From Clostridiales bacterium (GTDB lineage Bacteria > Bacillota > Clostridia > Lachnospirales > Lachnospiraceae): a stretch of DNA of 37,096 nt. Shown here piece by piece: positions 16,876-25,857 of this stretch. The stretch lies in contig JAJQCB010000051.1 in NCBI GenBank assembly GCA_021203005.1, forward strand, positions 1 through 37,096, written 5' to 3'. The notes under the pieces were generated by a model. That model was not told the origin of the DNA and made no database searches. It worked only from the letters and a program-made list of their open reading frames with translations. The translations under genes were made by a program, and so were the position numbers. The stretch's first letter is position 1; each line of letters begins with the position of its first letter.

Positions 16876-17892
16876 TCATCTATGATTTTTCTTCCCTTGT
16901 ATCATCATATATATGACCACGGGTGCTCCGAATATCGCCGTCACGGAGCTGATGGACAGTTCCGTCGGAGAAAACACCGTTCTGGCCAGGTAATCACAGA
17001 ACAGACAGAAGACCGCGCCGCCCAGAAAACACCCCGGCAATATAACCAGCGGTCTGGCCGTGTGAAACAGACTTTTCATCAGATGCGGCACCGCAATACC
17101 CACGAAAGAAATCGGTCCCGCAAAAGCTGTCACCGTAGCCGAGAGGATACTGGACAGGATAATAAGGGACACCCGCAAAAACCGGATATTCACACCCAGG
17201 TTTTTCGCATATACTTCTCCCACCTGGTAAGCGCTGATGGGCTTTGAAAGGAAAAAGGTCAGAACGATCGCAATTCCGATCACAACCGCCATCACCCGGA
17301 CATTATTCCAGGATGTCCCGGAAAAACTTCCGAGAGACCAGTTATGCAGGTTCACGATATTGGAATCCTCCGCAAAGGTTACCACGAAATCGGTGATTGC
17401 CGAACAGATATATCCGATCATAATACCGCAGACAACCAATATGGACATGTTGCTGACTTTTTTGGAAACAGCAAGAACAAATCCCATCGACATCATTGAA
17501 CCGATGAAAGCGGCAATAATCATCCCTGCGGAGCTTATGGTGATTCCCTGCCCCAGCAAAAAAATCATGACCAGGGCTACGACCAGCTTCGCCCCCGAGG
17601 AAATTCCCAAAACATACGGTCCCGCAATCGGATTGCCGAAAAAAGTCTGCAGCAGAAAACCGGAGACCGACAGAGCTCCGCCCAGAATCAGCGCGGCGAT
17701 GGCCCGGGGCAGGCGGATACTCCACACCACCGTAGCCTCCGTGCTGTCAGTATTTCGGTGAAATAAGATAGCCATGCACTCCCGGAAGGAGAGCTCCACC
17801 GTCCCGCCGTTAATATTTATCATAAACAAAATGAACAACAATACAGCCAGAATCAGAAAAGCGGCTGTATAGCGCATCGTACGTTTCTGCAT
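16876..17892 (-). CDS. corrinoid/iron-complex ABC transporter permease (BtuC/FecCD type)
   Basis: A 338-residue permease with about ten hydrophobic segments and the FecCD family blocks: SIRLPRAIAALILGGALSVSG near residue 55, GNPIAGPYVLGISSGA and, near the C-terminus, FAGPISFVGIAVPHLMK. It follows the binding protein gene by 8 nt and precedes the ATPase by 9 nt, so the three form one importer. The start uses an AGGGAG site that overlaps the TAG stop of the binding protein. TGA stop. Confidence 0.93.
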   Translation of the reverse strand: MQKRTMRYTAAFLILAVLLFILFMININGGTVELSFRECMAILFHRNTDSTEATVVWSIRLPRAIAALILGGALSVSGFLLQTFFGNPIAGPYVLGISSGAKLVVALVMIFLLGQGITISSAGMIIAAFIGSMMSMGFVLAVSKKVSNMSILVVCGIMIGYICSAITDFVVTFAEDSNIVNLHNWSLGSFSGTSWNNVRVMAVVIGIAIVLTFFLSKPISAYQVGEVYAKNLGVNIRFLRVSLIILSSILSATVTAFAGPISFVGIAVPHLMKSLFHTARPLVILPGCFLGGAVFCLFCDYLARTVFSPTELSISSVTAIFGAPVVIYMMIQGKKNHR

Positions 17893-17900
17893 GTTTCTCC

Positions 17901-19175
17901 CTATTCTAATCTATATAAATAGTTCAGCTCCTCATCTGACACATCCTCATTCGTCAGAATCGCATGGATATCCAGCATCAGCGCGGTAAATCCCGTAGTC
18001 TCCTGGAACACGCTTTTCCCGGTACACCAGACATTTCCTTCCTGCACCGCCTTAAAATCGGCCAGCAATTCGCTTTTATCCAGAAGCTCGTCCATCGTCG
18101 TCAGCTCATTGTCGATGGAGCTGTTATAAATCAGCACATCCGCGTCCTTCGCCGCCAGATAAAAATCCTCCATTTGCATATTCATCGTGGAAATCGCGCT
18201 GTCCTCATCCCCGGTCAGGTCCTCAAAGGCGTACACGCCGCCGGAAAGCTCGATCATCTTTGAGATATATCCGCCGTATTTATGCACATTGGCCGCACCG
18301 TTTGTCGTGATATAGAAAAATGCAACGGTCTTGCCGGTGCTCTCATCCTCCAGGACATCGGAAAGGCTGGCCACCTGCTCCTCAAAGTAGCTGTTCGCTT
18401 CCTCCTCTTTGCCGAGCAGAATTCCGTACACCTTGATCCACTCCAGGCGCCCCAGTGGGTGATTTTCATAGCTGGAGTGTTCCACAAAAACCGGAATTCC
18501 CAGCTCCTCAATCTGTTCCTGAATATCCGGCGAGTGATAGATCATCGTAGACTCAATCGCCAGATCACAACCCTCCGAGACCAGCAGTCCGTAATCCGGC
18601 GCAGAATACTTGCCGGCATAGAGCATCTCCCCGCTCTCGATAGCCTCCTTCGCCTCCTCAATATACCAGCCGTCCGCGTTTGTTCCGCACAGGCGGATAT
18701 TCCCGATGCCGTCAAGCGCCCGGAACAGGTCCATCGCCGAGGTCGCCACCAGATAAATATGATCAGATCCCTGCCCGATCACCGTGATATCCTCCGGCAG
18801 GTTTTCCGGCTCCTGCATTCCCTCCGGCACAATCAGATACTGATCCTCCTCAGCCACAGTGATCAGATAATAACCGCCATCATACTGTTCCGCGGAAAAC
18901 TGCGTGGCATAGCTTAAGAAAACGGTCTCCACAACCTCCAACTCATTCCAGTCATACGCGGCTTCGGAGGCTTCCCCGTTGTCTGTTCCGGCTCCGGCCT
19001 CTGTTTCCGTCAGTACACTTTGCGCATCATCTGCAGCCGATTCATTCCGGCAGCCGGCCAGTCCGCAGGCACAGGCAAAAACTGTCAGGCTAAGTGTAAA
19101 AAGAAAAAGACATCTTCTTTTTTCCGGTTTGCTCTGTTTTATATGCTTTTGCTTTTTCGGATTATTTCTGTACAT
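17901..19175 (-). CDS. corrinoid/iron-complex ABC transporter substrate-binding lipoprotein (BtuF type)
   Basis: The chosen ATG (MYRNNPKK...) has a GAAGGCGG site; a GTG 57 bp upstream lacks one. The resulting 424-residue protein has a basic N-terminus, a hydrophobic stretch and a lipobox LAGC, then an acidic linker. The rest is a PeriplaBP_2/BtuF-type fold, with LVSEGCDLAIESTMIYHSPDIQEQIEELGIPVF-like middle region and GKTVAFFYITTN, consistent with a two-lobed binding protein linked by one helix. It feeds the BtuC/BtuD-type genes that follow. Iron-siderophore binding is the alternative; the B12 genes around it favour corrinoids. It ends in TAG. Confidence 0.88.
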   Translation of the reverse strand: MYRNNPKKQKHIKQSKPEKRRCLFLFTLSLTVFACACGLAGCRNESAADDAQSVLTETEAGAGTDNGEASEAAYDWNELEVVETVFLSYATQFSAEQYDGGYYLITVAEEDQYLIVPEGMQEPENLPEDITVIGQGSDHIYLVATSAMDLFRALDGIGNIRLCGTNADGWYIEEAKEAIESGEMLYAGKYSAPDYGLLVSEGCDLAIESTMIYHSPDIQEQIEELGIPVFVEHSSYENHPLGRLEWIKVYGILLGKEEEANSYFEEQVASLSDVLEDESTGKTVAFFYITTNGAANVHKYGGYISKMIELSGGVYAFEDLTGDEDSAISTMNMQMEDFYLAAKDADVLIYNSSIDNELTTMDELLDKSELLADFKAVQEGNVWCTGKSVFQETTGFTALMLDIHAILTNEDVSDEELNYLYRLE

Positions 19176-19264
19176 CCATATCCGCCTTCTATTCCAATAT
19201 AACTCTTCCAAAAATACAATATCTGCTCTCACAAACTATTGTAACAAGCTCTGCCGTATACCTT

Positions 19265-20257
19265 TTATTCCTCCGCAGTGCTGATCGTCGACGAATCAAA
19301 ATAGATCGTATACTCAATCTCATGCGGCTCGCTCATCGCCGTCGTATCCGCGGTGACTTCCATGGCATAGTCAAACGCATCCACCGAAATCTCAAACACC
19401 GACCCGTCCTCCGTGCTGACCGGGAGATACTGCTCCTCCCCGACAATCATATAATCGTAATTGGAGCTGCTCCAGGTAATCTGCGCGGTCACTGTTCCGC
19501 CGGATATGGTAATCGTCGCCGGCGATTCAATATCCGCGCGTCCGGTCCCGCCTTCCAGAGTCACTTCAATGGTGTAGCTTCCATCTTCCAGCCCGAGAGA
19601 TTCCGCAGATGTCTTCTCCGTGGTTTCCTCTTCCCCGGCTGCACCGGTCTCATTTCCGGCTGTATCATCGTCCGCAGTCTCACTGTCTCCCCCCTCTGCC
19701 GCACTGTCCTCACTTTCCAGCGCAACAGGATCTGACACCGAAACCGTATGGTCATACCAGGTGCCCTTTGTGCCGATAATCGCAACCGCATACTCCTCAT
19801 CCAGAGCCGGAACCGGAATATCAAACCCATACACCGTCTCCGTATAGCCGTCGCTGTAAGTCACCTCATCCTCTGTGGGCTGAATCCACCCGGCCTCATC
19901 CTCCAGGGCTTCCTCCGCCGTGCCGTAATACAAATTCACGATATTCTTTGAGACCAGGGAGACATGTATCGTCATCACGCCGTCCTCCACGGTAAGTGTT
20001 CCCTTTCCGTCACAGGCCTCATTGATGTGGAACATGCTGCTGTCCGTAGAAAATTCCGCCTGGTAAACACCATCCTCCAGAGCCGTTTCCGAAGCACTGT
20101 TTTCTGCAGTATCCTCCGGCTCCGCCTCCGATTCTGCTGAGACACTCACCGACTCTGACTCAGGATCAGAATCTGACTGCGCAGCACCGCATCCTGCCGC
20201 ACACAGTGCAGCCGCCATTGTCAGCACAAGACATGCCACCATACATTTTCGTCTCAT
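19265..20257 (-). CDS. lipoprotein with two beta-rich domains, the second NEAT-like
   Basis: The start was placed at ATG 20257 (MRRKCMVAC...), since the longer frame begins with a non-signal region; a GTG four codons earlier is also possible. A signal peptide ends in a lipobox (CAAGC). About 330 residues follow: domain 1 (about 60-175; DGVYQAEF, FHINEACDGKGTLTVEDG, VVSKNI-type core and GTKGTWYDHTV) and, after an acidic Thr/Glu-rich linker, domain 2 (about 225-325; WSSSNYDYMIVGEEQY, TAMSEPHEIEYTIYF). Domain 2 matches the membrane-anchored protein at 12685-13248. As first gene of the uptake locus it may capture a tetrapyrrole at the surface. Function unproven. TAA stop. Confidence 0.75.
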   Translation of the reverse strand: MRRKCMVACLVLTMAAALCAAGCGAAQSDSDPESESVSVSAESEAEPEDTAENSASETALEDGVYQAEFSTDSSMFHINEACDGKGTLTVEDGVMTIHVSLVSKNIVNLYYGTAEEALEDEAGWIQPTEDEVTYSDGYTETVYGFDIPVPALDEEYAVAIIGTKGTWYDHTVSVSDPVALESEDSAAEGGDSETADDDTAGNETGAAGEEETTEKTSAESLGLEDGSYTIEVTLEGGTGRADIESPATITISGGTVTAQITWSSSNYDYMIVGEEQYLPVSTEDGSVFEISVDAFDYAMEVTADTTAMSEPHEIEYTIYFDSSTISTAEE

Positions 20258-20334
20258 TCCTGTCTTCACCCTTTCTTTCGCGAACTGCCGGTAACTATTA
20301 CATAAAACATCATTCACCAAATTACAAATATGGC

Positions 20335-20356
20335 ATATGTTAGTATCATAACATAT
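20335..20356. promoter_or_regulatory. operator-like dyad upstream of the corrinoid uptake locus
   Basis: A perfect 8+6+8 dyad, ATATGTTA-N6-TAACATAT, lies about 80 bp before the lipoprotein start. On the minus strand it covers a TATGAT -10-like box, with TTGATA about 22 bp upstream. A repressor binding here would block the promoter. No B12 riboswitch is visible in this 186-bp leader (20258-20443). Confidence 0.5.
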
Positions 20357-20443
20357 ACCCATATTCGTTGTTTATCAATTTTTTGACTTTTTTGTTGTAA
20401 GCTTTCTATGCGAATAATCAGACAGAAAATTTTATTAAAAATA

Positions 20444-21598
20444 CTACCAGGCCTCCACCCTGCGAATCGTTTTGGAAAACTCGTCCATCAATTCTCTGTT
20501 CGGAATATGGACTTTCCCATCTTCGTAATTCAAAAAGCCATAAACCACCATCGCTGAAAAAATCTCATTTTTCGTACGCAGATTCATCGCGGTGGCAGCA
20601 AATTCCTCAATTTCCGCCCTCACGGATCCCCCCGCAACCATTAACGCAATATCTTTCTTCACATCATCCTTATCATTTACAATATACGTAGAAATCTCTG
20701 AATAAGGTCCTGTTGATGTCCAATAACTTCTGATCCGATTCCGCTCCAAAGCAAATACAACCGAACGGGGATTATACATCCTCTCTGACAGCGGAGTCTG
20801 ATAACCGTCATACCAATATTTCAAATCCTCCCTTGACACATTTCGCTCAGTCACTCTGGCTTCGTAACGACAGTAAAGTTCATCCACCTCCGACTCAGTA
20901 AATCCAAAAAATTCACTGAATTTATCATCTGTCGCCATTGTATATTCATCAAAATTATTGATTGTCGATCCGCTGGAGTATTTCGCAATCGGAAGAACCC
21001 CCGTCATATAACTTAACGAAACATACCCTGTATCTTTTGTCAGCGCCGCAAGAAAATTGATATACCTTTCTCTGTCATCCCCGGTAATATACTTTTTATG
21101 AAAAATGCAGTCCCACTCGTCAAAAACAAAAATAAAGGAAGCCTGTGTTTCCTCATGAATCAATTCCAGATCTTCAATCGGTGACGCCCCTTCCCAAAAC
21201 GCAACGTCGGGAAATTCCTTATGGAGATCTCTGATTAATGACATTTCCACGCGGGCAATAAATTCATCATAGCTTTTGCTCAGGTTTGCCGCTTTGCTGT
21301 AATTTATATAAATCACATTATGTTGATTGAGATGTTTCCTGTATTTTGGGGTTCCTGATATTTTTAAAGAATTAAAAATACTGCTGCTGTCAAATCCTTT
21401 GCTGAAAAAAGCCGCTACCATCATAGCCATCACAGATTTCCCGAACCGGCGCGGCCTGGTAATGCAGATATGTTTATTACCCGATTCTACAAGCGGAATC
21501 AGTTCCTCCAGAAGCAATGTTTTATCAACAAAATACGGACTATCTGCTTCGCTTCCGTAAAGAGAATAAACCTTGTTGCTGTTAAGATAATATCCCAT
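20444..21598 (-). pseudogene. AAA-ATPase (PF09820-like), apparently truncated before its nuclease domain
   Basis: The 384 residues show a Walker A-type ITRPRRFGKSVMA near residue 47, Walker B FIFVFDEWDCIF and the YDGYQ and NPRSVVFALE segments of the predicted AAA-ATPase family common in Lachnospiraceae and Bacteroides. Usual members are about 500-560 aa and end in a PD-(D/E)XK nuclease domain. This one stops at TAG after HIPNRELMDEF. Reading through the TAG meets TAA two codons later, so the loss is not explained by pyrrolysine. The ribosome site is weak and the base composition is more A/T rich than its neighbours. It looks like an accessory insertion unrelated to methylamine use. Confidence 0.75.
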
Positions 21599-21658
21599 TC
21601 GACCACGCTTTCTTTTTGCCGGCTCTCATCACATCCTGTCCTGCGCATCCTCGCGGAA

Positions 21659-21736
21659 CTTTTCTTGTTTCATAGAACGAACTTTCCTATGAAACAAGAA
21701 AAGTATGCTTTTATGGTTCGATACTAGCATACTTTT
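21659..21736. repeat. two overlapping inverted repeats after mtbB
   Basis: A perfect 17-bp inverted repeat (21659-21675 with 21687-21703, 11-nt loop) shares bases with a second one (AAAAGTATGC at 21699-21708 with GCATACTTTT at 21727-21736). They cannot form together. They lie between mtbB and the truncated ATPase and may be a terminator pair, an attachment-like site or the trace of an insertion. Confidence 0.5.
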
Positions 21737-21858
21737 CTGCGGTTTGCAATTTTAATTTGCCCAGGAAACTACATACTGGCCTTAATCTCCTCCAGCAGCT
21801 CCTCAATCGTAGGAATTAGAGAGGAATGCCTCAGCTCACCATTACCTCATTTCTTTTA

Positions 21859-23250
21859 TCAGATCCCAATCTGCTTTTTAAATTTCTCAACACTGGGGAT
21901 CGTGATGTCGAGGAGCTCCGCAATCTTAATTTTAGCAGCAATTCCTCTGGCCGCGCCATTTCGGTCCAAAACGGTTCCAATATCCAGAGATTCCCTGATC
22001 TCTTTCATCTTGTAACTGTCACTCAGATCGAATACGCTGCAGCCCAGTTTTGATGCAACGTAGGCTTTCGCCTCGTTGATCTTCATGCCACGCATCACCA
22101 TACGCGCTACCATGTCGCCTGCGGTACGGATACCACCCATACCGGCCGCCATTTCGTGCATTACAGCCATGCCGTAGCAGTCACCATGGCCTATCTACAA
22201 CCCGTCGGCTTTGCCGATTTCCAGCATCGCCTTTGCGACTCTTGTCGTCGCGTCGGAAGGAGAAGTGTTTGTCAGCGGAATACCGCCGACGCCCATGCCG
22301 GCATCCACCAGAACCGGGATTTCCGCTACATCTGTGCAGGCCTTCACGTAAGTCAGCGACCGCGCAAGGTTCCATGCAAACGATTTGCTGCTGTTAGTAT
22401 TGATCACGGCTCCAAAACTATGTGCTCCGGCTTTTTCAACGGATTTCACCTGTTTGTGCGGATACTGTCCCGCCAGACGGTCGCCCTCAAATTTCAGGCG
22501 TCCGTGCATTCCCAGATGATACTCATTGGCCATACCCATCGTAATACTCACATCGGGATATTTTTCGCTTAAATACTTCGCTGCATTCAGTGCCGCCAGG
22601 ATATCGCCGTCACCGCTGGCACCGCAGGTGTCAAACTGAATTCCATCCACGCCGGCAGCAATCATGTGCTTCGCGATGTATATCATATCATCCGTACACG
22701 CTTTTGATGCTTCCTCCTGCGCCTGCATTGCCTCCTTTACCTTCCCGTCTGTCATCAGCATCGTCCAGTTCGGGTACGGGCCGTCAGGCTCTGTGTAGGA
22801 ACCCATGTTTGGCATCGCTCCGTAAAAAATCGGCATAATGCAGTCCAGCTCCGCCTGCTCCACCGCCAGCGCTTCCTCCGAAACGATATTTTTCAGCGGC
22901 TTATAACTGTAATCTGTGTTGCACAGCTCCATGGTGTCATTGCAGAGGATGCGCTCATGAATCAGCAGCGCTGTCCTTCTGTCCACCGGTACTCCCGCAC
23001 GAATCGGAAGCTTTAACGTGCCGGCATCAAAGGTATGGATGCCTTCATAACCGCGCTCCACGCTGACATTTTTCTCCGGCAGAGTAAGAATATCCACCAG
23101 ATCTTCGATGTCAGAACTGGATAGGGGAGTCACTTTTCCCTTGGTGACGGCATTCTCCATCCCGGCCAGAACATCTTCACGGATCTCGGCTTTTTTCATG
23201 AAGACACCTTCACCATCGCCGAGACGCGTAAAATACTTTTTGTTGTCCAT
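21859..23250 (-). CDS. mtbB: dimethylamine:corrinoid methyltransferase, with pyrrolysine at an in-frame TAG
   Basis: MtbB moves a methyl group from dimethylamine to a cognate corrinoid protein, using pyrrolysine in its active site. The frame runs 463 residues with one amber codon at 22195-22197 (codon 352), in the context ADGL-O-IGHGD, matching the archaeal VDGI-O-IGVGD site. Other family segments: MELCNTDYSYKPLK, PIFYGAMPNMGSY, GVDGIQFDTCGASGD, AGMGVGGIPL and, after the TAG, GMGGIRTAGDMVARM. Archaeal MtbB is about 467 aa. AAAGGAG lies 6 nt before the ATG. The full pyl set is nearby. A caller without TAG decoding would split it into 351- and 103-residue pieces. True stop TGA, followed by TAA. 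Confidence 0.96.
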
Positions 23251-23287
23251 CGTGTTCTCCTTTCTGAAAGATTATTTTTATTATAAA

Positions 23288-23306
23288 CTCTGAAGCGACT
23301 TCAGAG
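23288..23306 (-). other. hairpin between the BCCT gene and mtbB
   Basis: CTCTGAAG and CTTCAGAG form a perfect 8-bp stem with a 3-nt loop, 38 bp before the mtbB ATG. The following minus-strand sequence is T/A rich but not a clean T-tract. It could be an RNA processing site or a weak attenuator separating transporter and methyltransferase levels. Confidence 0.4.
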
Positions 23307-23320
23307 TCAATAACCGTTCC

Positions 23321-24901
23321 TCAATAACCGGCTTCCACCTTTTCCCGCATTTCCTTTTCTTTTTCCGCTTTCTCCGCCTCAATCTGCGGTTTCAGCTTCG
23401 GGTAGTCCTGCTTCAGCCACCGGAAAAGCTTCACCTCCATAAAAATCACCACAAACATGAACGGAATCGAGACAATAATCGCCAGACTCTTCAATGCGGA
23501 AAAGTCAGCGCCTACAAACATAATCACCACCGGCACAAGCACCAGGATAAAACACCAGAAGATACGCATACCCCGGTTCACCTTTCCATCCTCGTTGCTG
23601 GATGTTGTCTGCGCCAGGGAGAATGACGCCGAATCCAGGCTGGACGCCACAAAACCAACGATAATTACCATCATAATGATGGGCAGAAGCTTCAACCCTC
23701 CCGGCAGGATGGCAATTACGCTGTAAACCAGATCCTGTCCCGCGCCGCTGCCCAGCAGGTCTGTCACGCTGATCAAACCGTTCAGCTCCGCGTTCATGGC
23801 AAACCCACCGTCAATCCCAAAGAGAACCCACACGGAAATACTCACACCAAGAAGACAGCAGGCAGAAACCTGACGAATGGTACGACCTTTCGAAATTTTT
23901 GCGACAAAGATACCCATCATCGCGGTATAGGTCAGGGCAAAGGCCTGGAAAAACAGCGTCCACTCCTCCTTAAATCCGGACTGTGTGATCGGATCAGTAA
24001 AAAAGCTCATCTTCAGATAATTGTTAAACATCAGTGCCACGCTGCTGAAGAAGTTTTCGACAATAAACTTTGTCGGTCCCGCAATCAGGACATAGATCAG
24101 AAAAGCGATACATAAACCGGAAGAAAACGTGCTGATCCGCTGCATACCCTTATCAATTCCCACAAAAGAAGTGATCGTAAAGACGACTCCGATGAAAATG
24201 ACAACACCAAGCTGTACCGGAAATGTCGTCTCAATCCCGAACACCTGCTTCAGCGCTCCGGTTCCCAGCGGCACCGCGAGACCCAGGGTACAGCCCAGAG
24301 CTCCGACAATACAAAAGATAACGGACAAATCTATCAGCTTGCATAAGGGTTTCTTCCATTTAAAATTGCCAAGCATATATTCACAGACAGAACTGACTTT
24401 CATCAGCTTTACCTTGCGATTATATACCGCGTAACCGATCGCGCAGCCGCATAGCACATACGGTGCCTGGGTGGCAAATCCCCAGTGAAAAAATGCATAA
24501 GCCAGAGAGTTTTCCGCTGCCTCCACAGAGTAGGGTTCCAGATGCAAACCCGGCTCCATATAATAATATCCCCACTCGGTAAAGGACCAGTAAAGAGCGG
24601 CTGAGGCCAGCGCAGCCAGAGCCATCATCGAAATATAGCTGAAATTCGAGTACTCAGGCTTTCCTTCCCCGAGTTTAATATCGCCGTATTTACTGAATAT
24701 CAGATATAACGAGAGTAAAAAAGTGATAAAAGTAAATAACATCAGCGGAACACCGAAAATATCTGTGCAGAAATTAAACAGTGTGTTTACACCGCTGAGC
24801 GCGGCATCCGGTTTCAGTGCCATAAAGATTACAAAAGCAAATACCAGAGCGACACTGACAATCGTCATTCCCAGGTTAATTTTCATTTTTTTCTTTTTCA
24901 T
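23321..24901 (-). CDS. BCCT family transporter (betaine/carnitine/choline type)
   Basis: The 526-residue protein has about twelve membrane segments and the BCCT family core: ALYWSFTEWGYYYMEPG near residue 100 (the conserved Trp-rich segment), FFHWGFATQAPYV and FFQAFALTYTAMMGIFVAKISKGRTIRQ. BCCT carriers take up quaternary amines such as glycine betaine or carnitine. Placed between a MerR regulator and mtbB, it probably brings in a methylated amine or a precursor that is demethylated inside. A long charged C-terminal tail is present. TGA stop. Confidence 0.94.
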   Translation of the reverse strand: MKKKKMKINLGMTIVSVALVFAFVIFMALKPDAALSGVNTLFNFCTDIFGVPLMLFTFITFLLSLYLIFSKYGDIKLGEGKPEYSNFSYISMMALAALASAALYWSFTEWGYYYMEPGLHLEPYSVEAAENSLAYAFFHWGFATQAPYVLCGCAIGYAVYNRKVKLMKVSSVCEYMLGNFKWKKPLCKLIDLSVIFCIVGALGCTLGLAVPLGTGALKQVFGIETTFPVQLGVVIFIGVVFTITSFVGIDKGMQRISTFSSGLCIAFLIYVLIAGPTKFIVENFFSSVALMFNNYLKMSFFTDPITQSGFKEEWTLFFQAFALTYTAMMGIFVAKISKGRTIRQVSACCLLGVSISVWVLFGIDGGFAMNAELNGLISVTDLLGSGAGQDLVYSVIAILPGGLKLLPIIMMVIIVGFVASSLDSASFSLAQTTSSNEDGKVNRGMRIFWCFILVLVPVVIMFVGADFSALKSLAIIVSIPFMFVVIFMEVKLFRWLKQDYPKLKPQIEAEKAEKEKEMREKVEAGY

Positions 24902-24973
24902 TCTAAGACTCCATTCTGTGTTTGACAGGTTCGCAGGCGAAAAGCCGCGTAACCGTTTCCGTGTTTTCAGAGG

Positions 24974-25819
24974 TTACTGCACCAGAACGCGAATCTCATG
25001 ACAGATATCCCTGTATTCGTACAGATAGAGGGACAATTCCTCCGCATAAATTTTCTTTGGTGTCAGATGCTGTTCTTTCAGATATTCGACAACCGTATCC
25101 ATCCAGGAATCATCTTTCCAGAGGCAGGCTCGAAAACAGACATATCTGCCCGCCGGCATTACAGCCAGCTTTGAGGTACGGGAAACTTTATCATAATCCT
25201 CCAGATGCGCCCACTCGCTGGTAATAGAGATTTTTTTATCCTTAAGGCTCTCCATATCCAGCTCATATCCGTAATCCACCCGGTAAGAATATCCCTGCTC
25301 CATCTTTTTTCTGGTTTTCTTCTGGATTTCCAGATGAAGCCGCGCCTGCTGGACATGGCAATCTGCATTCCTGTACTCCGGCTCCACATCGTCAATGGAA
25401 ACGCGCATCACTTTCATTTTCGGCAAACAGCGGCAGACAGGTGTAACCTGCGGTTCCCGCAGCTGCTGCTCATTCTGCGTCCATTTGTCCTCCAGCCATT
25501 CCAGATCGCGATAGGTTTTCTGGCATCGCTCGATCTCACTCTTTGTCCGGTCTTTTAAAACCTGAACCATATTCAGCTGATCCGTCAGACTTTTACTATT
25601 CTTCAGGTCGTTGATTTCCTTAATGGAAAAACCCAGATTCCTGCAGGTCCGGATTACCTCCAGATCCCAGAAACTCACCATATTATAATAGCGATACCTG
25701 GTGTCACGGTTGACATAGGATGGCTTGATAAGATTCATTTTCTCGTAATGGCGGATTGTCGGAATCGACATCCCTAATGTTCTGCTGACTTCCCCGATGG
25801 AATACAGTGCCTCCCTCAC
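24974..25819 (-). CDS. MerR-type regulator with a C-terminal ligand-binding domain (BmrR-like)
   Basis: An N-terminal MerR winged helix (LYSIGEVSRTLGMSIPTIRHYEKMNLI-type region, about residues 4-75) is followed by a coiled-coil helix and a GyrI-like effector domain (MRVSIDDVEPEYRN onward, with AVMPAGRYVCFRA). This is the BmrR layout. The GTG at 25819 with an AAAAGGAG site 10 nt upstream is the better start; an ATG 24 bp further up has no clear site. It precedes the BCCT gene and mtbB in the same direction, so it probably senses an amine and activates this module. TAA stop. Confidence 0.9.
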   Translation of the reverse strand: MREALYSIGEVSRTLGMSIPTIRHYEKMNLIKPSYVNRDTRYRYYNMVSFWDLEVIRTCRNLGFSIKEINDLKNSKSLTDQLNMVQVLKDRTKSEIERCQKTYRDLEWLEDKWTQNEQQLREPQVTPVCRCLPKMKVMRVSIDDVEPEYRNADCHVQQARLHLEIQKKTRKKMEQGYSYRVDYGYELDMESLKDKKISITSEWAHLEDYDKVSRTSKLAVMPAGRYVCFRACLWKDDSWMDTVVEYLKEQHLTPKKIYAEELSLYLYEYRDICHEIRVLVQ

Positions 25820-25857
25820 TATGATCACGCTCCTTTTTGTCATCTGTTTTTCTTTTT

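Noticed and set aside
15745-19175. Iron-siderophore importer
   Set aside because: The proteins alone would allow this, but they lie inside a contiguous B12 and tetrapyrrole locus, which favours corrinoid uptake.
20444-21598. Truncated ATPase as a pyrrolysine-containing protein
   Set aside because: After the TAG only two codons precede a TAA, so readthrough would not restore the missing domain.
21859-22170. A separate 103-residue gene starting at an ATG after the amber codon
   Set aside because: It is the C-terminal part of MtbB in the same frame; homology continues across the TAG and there is no ribosome site for a separate start.
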